Source: Channa striata (taxonomy: Eukaryota > Chordata > Actinopteri > Anabantiformes > Channidae). Taken from it: DNA of 64,000 nt. A program made the translations under genes and the position numbers. Location of the stretch: the NCBI GenBank assembly GCA_033026295.1, contig CM065184.1, positions 1,240,001 through 1,304,000 of the forward strand. Direction: 5' to 3'. Within the stretch, counting starts at the first letter, position 1; the number at the start of each line of letters is the position of its first letter. Positions 60,462 through 64,000 of the stretch are shown here, piece by piece. The notes beneath the pieces were generated by a model that was given only the letters and a program-made list of their open reading frames with translations, searched no databases and had not been told where the DNA came from.

Positions 60462-61484
60462 ATGGCTCAGCCTTATTTAGCATTAACAGCCAGTCACTCA
60501 GCACTTCAGTAATAGTTTTACGTCCACATGATAAAACAGAGAAGAAGAACAGGAGCAACGTTCAGACACGCTGCACATTGAGGGAACCCCATCTCTCTCT
60601 TTTTCATTAACACTTAATGAGACATTAGGCCATCAAATAAGAGGGTCAGTGTCAGCTGGGTTCGGTCCTGTGCAGTCTGGGGGTGGCTACATCAGGAAGG
60701 AATTGATTTTAAAGCTTCCAGTTGCTACACGCGTCCCATCAACGTGCAGATGAGTTCATAACATCCTGTCCGACGTTTAAATGGCCTGTACTTTTTTATT
60801 TAGAGCTTTCTGTGCTCTAAACAATTTGATCAAGAGGGATGCGTCGTGAAAAAACTGGACTGTGCCACATTCAGTGTTTCTGCTGAAAAAAGCCACCTAT
60901 CATCTCGCTTGTTCCTACTTTATATGAGTATAGAAAACATATCTGATAACAATTAAAACTTGCTTGATGAGGTTAGTAGTTCAGCACAGTAATTAAACAG
61001 GAACACAGCAGATGGGAGGGTCGCAGCCAAAGCGGGCCTCTGCAGAAAGGATTTAGGAAGCTATTTTAAACAAATCCACCATGTTTCAAGGGAATTGTTG
61101 TGTTGGTCCTACAGAAAGTTGTGCAGCCTGAAGGCCACAGACTAGTAACTGTGCAGTCTTCATGTAGAAACTGGCACTAGATGTGATAAAATACCGTCAT
61201 TGATTTCCCCAATATCAATGTTCTTTTCTCGTAATGAAGTTGGTTTGATTATGATGAAAGCAGGGTCACAACAACATCATCACTTTTTAGTCGTATAATG
61301 AAAAACCTAGATTTAATTTTGGAAAAATGCTTAAAAGCACATTTACTTTCCTATCTGACCCCTCCTTGATATTACAAAGAAGAATGTAGTTTGCCGCTTA
61401 CAGCTTTGTTAAAAGAAAATACTGAGAACAAAATAAACTAGCAGCACATTCAGACACAGTGGTGTTGTGTGTAATTGCAACCAA

Positions 61485-61625
61485 ATGACATTTTCTATTA
61501 CCATGTTATGTTGTTAATTTACATAAATGCATTGCAGGAAAAGTAAAGGGTGTCCCTGATAACATTAATCATGGCACATTTGCATTAAAGGACAGGTGTG
61601 TCTTCGAACAGCAGTCAGGCGCACA
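61485..61625. promoter_or_regulatory. Possible intronic enhancer element of bcl11a
   Basis: TTGTTAATTTACATAAATGC, CTGATAACATTAATCATGG and CACATTTGCATTAAAGG (POU octamer-type) lie within 110 repeat-free bases. Enhancer-like texture; no coding frame. Confidence 0.35.
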
Positions 61626-62193
61626 TATGAATACTGAGGGAGGTGTTACTTGCTGTAAGCATTCATCCACTTCACACCGGCCATTGAGAAAATTCTTTTA
61701 AACTGTCTTATGATAGACATGATGGCAGCCAAAATCCACACGCTTGTGCAAATGGTATACAAATATCTGTGTGAAAATAAGACTTGGGCAGCATTTTATT
61801 GTCTTCAGATGAAATTTTTCATACATTTTTCCCACAGATGGAGGAGTGTGGACTTGCGCCTCTTTGGCGTACATACAGGGGAGGTGTCTGCAGCAAGTAA
61901 AACCTGTTTCCGCGTTCAACCTGACTGTTGTGTAAAGACAAAAATGTAAACCTTTAAAAAATGCGAATGTGTCCATTAGACATCCCAGTTGGCCAGCATG
62001 AACAAAATGAAAAACCCTGAATCTGCCCCATCCAGAGTACCTGATGGGCACTCTTTATTAATGCTATTAAATACACGTTTTTCCACTTTTAAATGTCTGC
62101 AGTAGAATATCTAAAGTTTTTTAGATATGATACACACAAATAAGAAATGTATTTTTTCCAGTTCAAGCACAAAAAGATTACATTCATCTCTGT

Positions 62194-62231
62194 TGCCTCA
62201 ACTACAGTACCTCATCACTGTAGTTGAGGCA
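62194..62231. repeat. Perfect 15-bp hairpin with an 8-base loop
   Basis: TGCCTCAACTACAGT at 62194-62208 is the exact reverse complement of 62217-62231, with loop ACCTCATC. It is non-coding and intronic. The stem is too short for a typical microRNA precursor unless it extends with mismatches; the next outward bases give only a wobble pair. Confidence 0.9.
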
Positions 62232-64000
62232 GAAATCTTAAAGAGATATAAAACCAAACCATCTCGAGGTATTAGGGGAAGATGTGTTCTTTTATAACTT
62301 TTCATGTGACCCACATGCCTGTTTTGCCTAAGGAGGACAGAAAGTACAGCATTGTGTCAGGTACACAAATTTATATTTCCCAACCCCAAAGCTACACTTT
62401 TTCCCTACAGGGCAGTCACTCAACGGCCCAGTAAAATCACCCGCCAGCTTATGTATAAAACATAATACAATTGCTACACTTCTTCTTTTGCTGGAGCTGC
62501 TACTTGTAAGCTGTATTCCCTCACGTTTGCATCTATCTCTCTCTCGGGCCTCTGCCCTCTGTCTCTCTCTGATTCCCTGCAGCTGCGCCCTGTAAAACAA
62601 GCTGGAACATAGCTCTGAATATATGTCTGTATATACAGTATGTTGCCTACTAACCGCTGTCAAAAAGAAATGTGTGTGTCCCCCTCCCTCCCTATATGTC
62701 TACCTATAGGAGGAGGAAGAGCCAGAGGGGACAAAGGCGTGCATGCACGTGAGAGTGTGTGTGGGATTAGGTCTGGTGTTATCTGCCAGGTCATACAGGT
62801 TGAAGGAACATATCCTGCACACTTATCTCAAGTGGTGCAGAGAGAAAAACCTAACCACATTGTCATTTCTTCGGCAGAAAGAAAGGAAAGCCTTAGTGGA
62901 ACTTGCAGGTCTTATTATTTTGTAATATTTTGACTAAAATGCAATATACCAGTATACTTTTGAGCAGTTTAAAGTAAATGTGGTTAGACAGTAAATTATT
63001 TATATACATTTAATATGCAAATATAACTGTATATCGCCTATTCCCAACACACAGGGATGAAGAACACTTGAACATACGTACAGTGTGTGGGGATGACCAT
63101 GCCTGTAGATAAGGCAAATAATGACTTTTAGAACAACAAACATCGTTTATAAATAACATAATTTTCATCATTTTTGGAGGCAACATTTGATAAACTGTCA
63201 CCAACTCTCTATTGCAACCTGCAAAACTTCTGCCGCACAACACTGCAGGATCAGGTTAGAGACAGCACAAAACAATAGTGGATAAAGGTGACTCATTATG
63301 AGACACCGGGGCCCCAGATCAAGACAAATTAAAGGTCCTTCATTCTGTGTAACAAATTCAGTAGCTTTTCATTTGCAAATATGAATGTATAGTCAAGCAT
63401 AACTATTCACTGTGCAGTGGGAAAATATTAAAAAACATTAAATACAGTGTAATTGTTAGGAGCTACATCAGGACATTGTTACATTTGACTGAACTATTTG
63501 AATCCCAAGTGTCACAAATTCAAACCTTGTAATGGATATTGGGCTCCAATGGCTCTATACCATGAGATGTTCTCATAACCAGAATGGTTCAATTAGTTTG
63601 AAACAAACTAACGAAAATCACAAAGCTGAAATATTTGTTTCTTAAGCTTGTATTCGCACAGTCAGGAAATAAAATGCCACCTAAACATGTTCCTCAACAA
63701 CTGATCAGCCCAGTCATCAAACCAGCAGTTTCGTTTAAAATTTGTGACTGATCCGTTCTGGGTGACAGGGCAGTGAACATTCATGTTTGTTTTAACAAAG
63801 AAAATGAGTAATAAAATCGATTTCTAATGAAAAAAAAAATCAAACAGAGACCTATTTACCCTAAGAGCAAAGATTCACTGCAGCACTTGTGTTGGGGTTA
63901 ATAGTCACGTGTCCTCGTTGGTTCCCAGAAACAGTTTGTGTCAGAGGGAGAACGTGTCAAAAACACGCCACAGTGAAGACACAGGCTGTTTCTTTTTACA

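Larger units (their letters stand above)
46358..64000 (-). other. bcl11a intron upstream of the terminal exon (runs off the window)
   Basis: No open frame here resembles a protein. I looked on the minus strand for the short exon that precedes the terminal exon in mammals (peptide ending in a GICK-like motif) and for the larger CxxC-containing exon, checking donor-like motifs by eye, and found neither. The stretch holds many CA/GT microsatellites, a MITE at 54071-54247 and some possible enhancers. The intron is therefore at least 17.6 kb, unless a diverged exon was missed. Confidence 0.6.

Noticed and set aside
1..64000. tRNA, rRNA, snRNA genes, CRISPR arrays or bacterial-type systems
   Set aside because: No cloverleaf, conserved snRNA box or regularly spaced direct-repeat array was recognised; the sequence is plainly vertebrate nuclear DNA.

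Overview
The window is vertebrate genomic DNA, most likely from a teleost (ray-finned) fish. The reasons are AT-rich non-coding DNA packed with CA/GT microsatellites, fish-type repeats (an L2-like LINE 3' end, an RTE-type LINE, a Tc1-like transposon remnant and a TA-flanked mini-transposon), and one intron-bearing gene whose protein closely matches BCL11A. There are no bacterial-style operons, CRISPR arrays or convincing RNA genes. Identifications rest on recognising protein families by eye; no search was run.

Only one host gene is supported: the large terminal coding exon of bcl11a on the minus strand (44115-46357). It encodes about 746 residues with six C2H2 zinc fingers, a run of 26 glutamates and the BCL11A-type carboxy terminus. 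Below it in coordinate (downstream for the gene) lies a probable 3' UTR of about 3.65 kb, ending near a polyadenylation signal at 40475-40480. Above it, 46358-64000 is read as the preceding intron. The short and long upstream coding exons of BCL11A could not be found there, so they probably lie beyond the window.

The rest (1-40450) is intergenic DNA downstream of bcl11a. Layout: 1-8195 non-coding with a G-rich tract and possible conserved elements; 8196-8941 L2-like LINE 3' end (+); a perfect 30-bp hairpin at 10949-11010; degraded L2-like pieces (-) at 15065-15200 and 15990-16225; a SINE-like fragment at 20222-20337; a 300-base polypyrimidine tract near 24.4-24.7 kb; a Tc1-like relic at 25675-26620; two diverged copies of an unclassified repeat at 26850-27130 and 34265-34770; and an internally deleted RTE-type LINE (-) at 30719-32869 between perfect 19-bp target-site duplications. 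A TA-flanked MITE (54071-54247) lies in the intron.

BCL11A is a NuRD-associated transcriptional repressor in large gene-poor regulatory landscapes of vertebrates, which fits a window with one gene and much non-coding DNA. Several repeat-free stretches with homeodomain, POU and SOX-like motifs are listed as possible enhancers at low confidence. The most notable observations are the acceptor of the bcl11a exon, which abuts a near-consensus splice donor; the coding-dead LINE copy with intact target-site duplications; and the perfect hairpin. No clearly new multi-gene system was seen.
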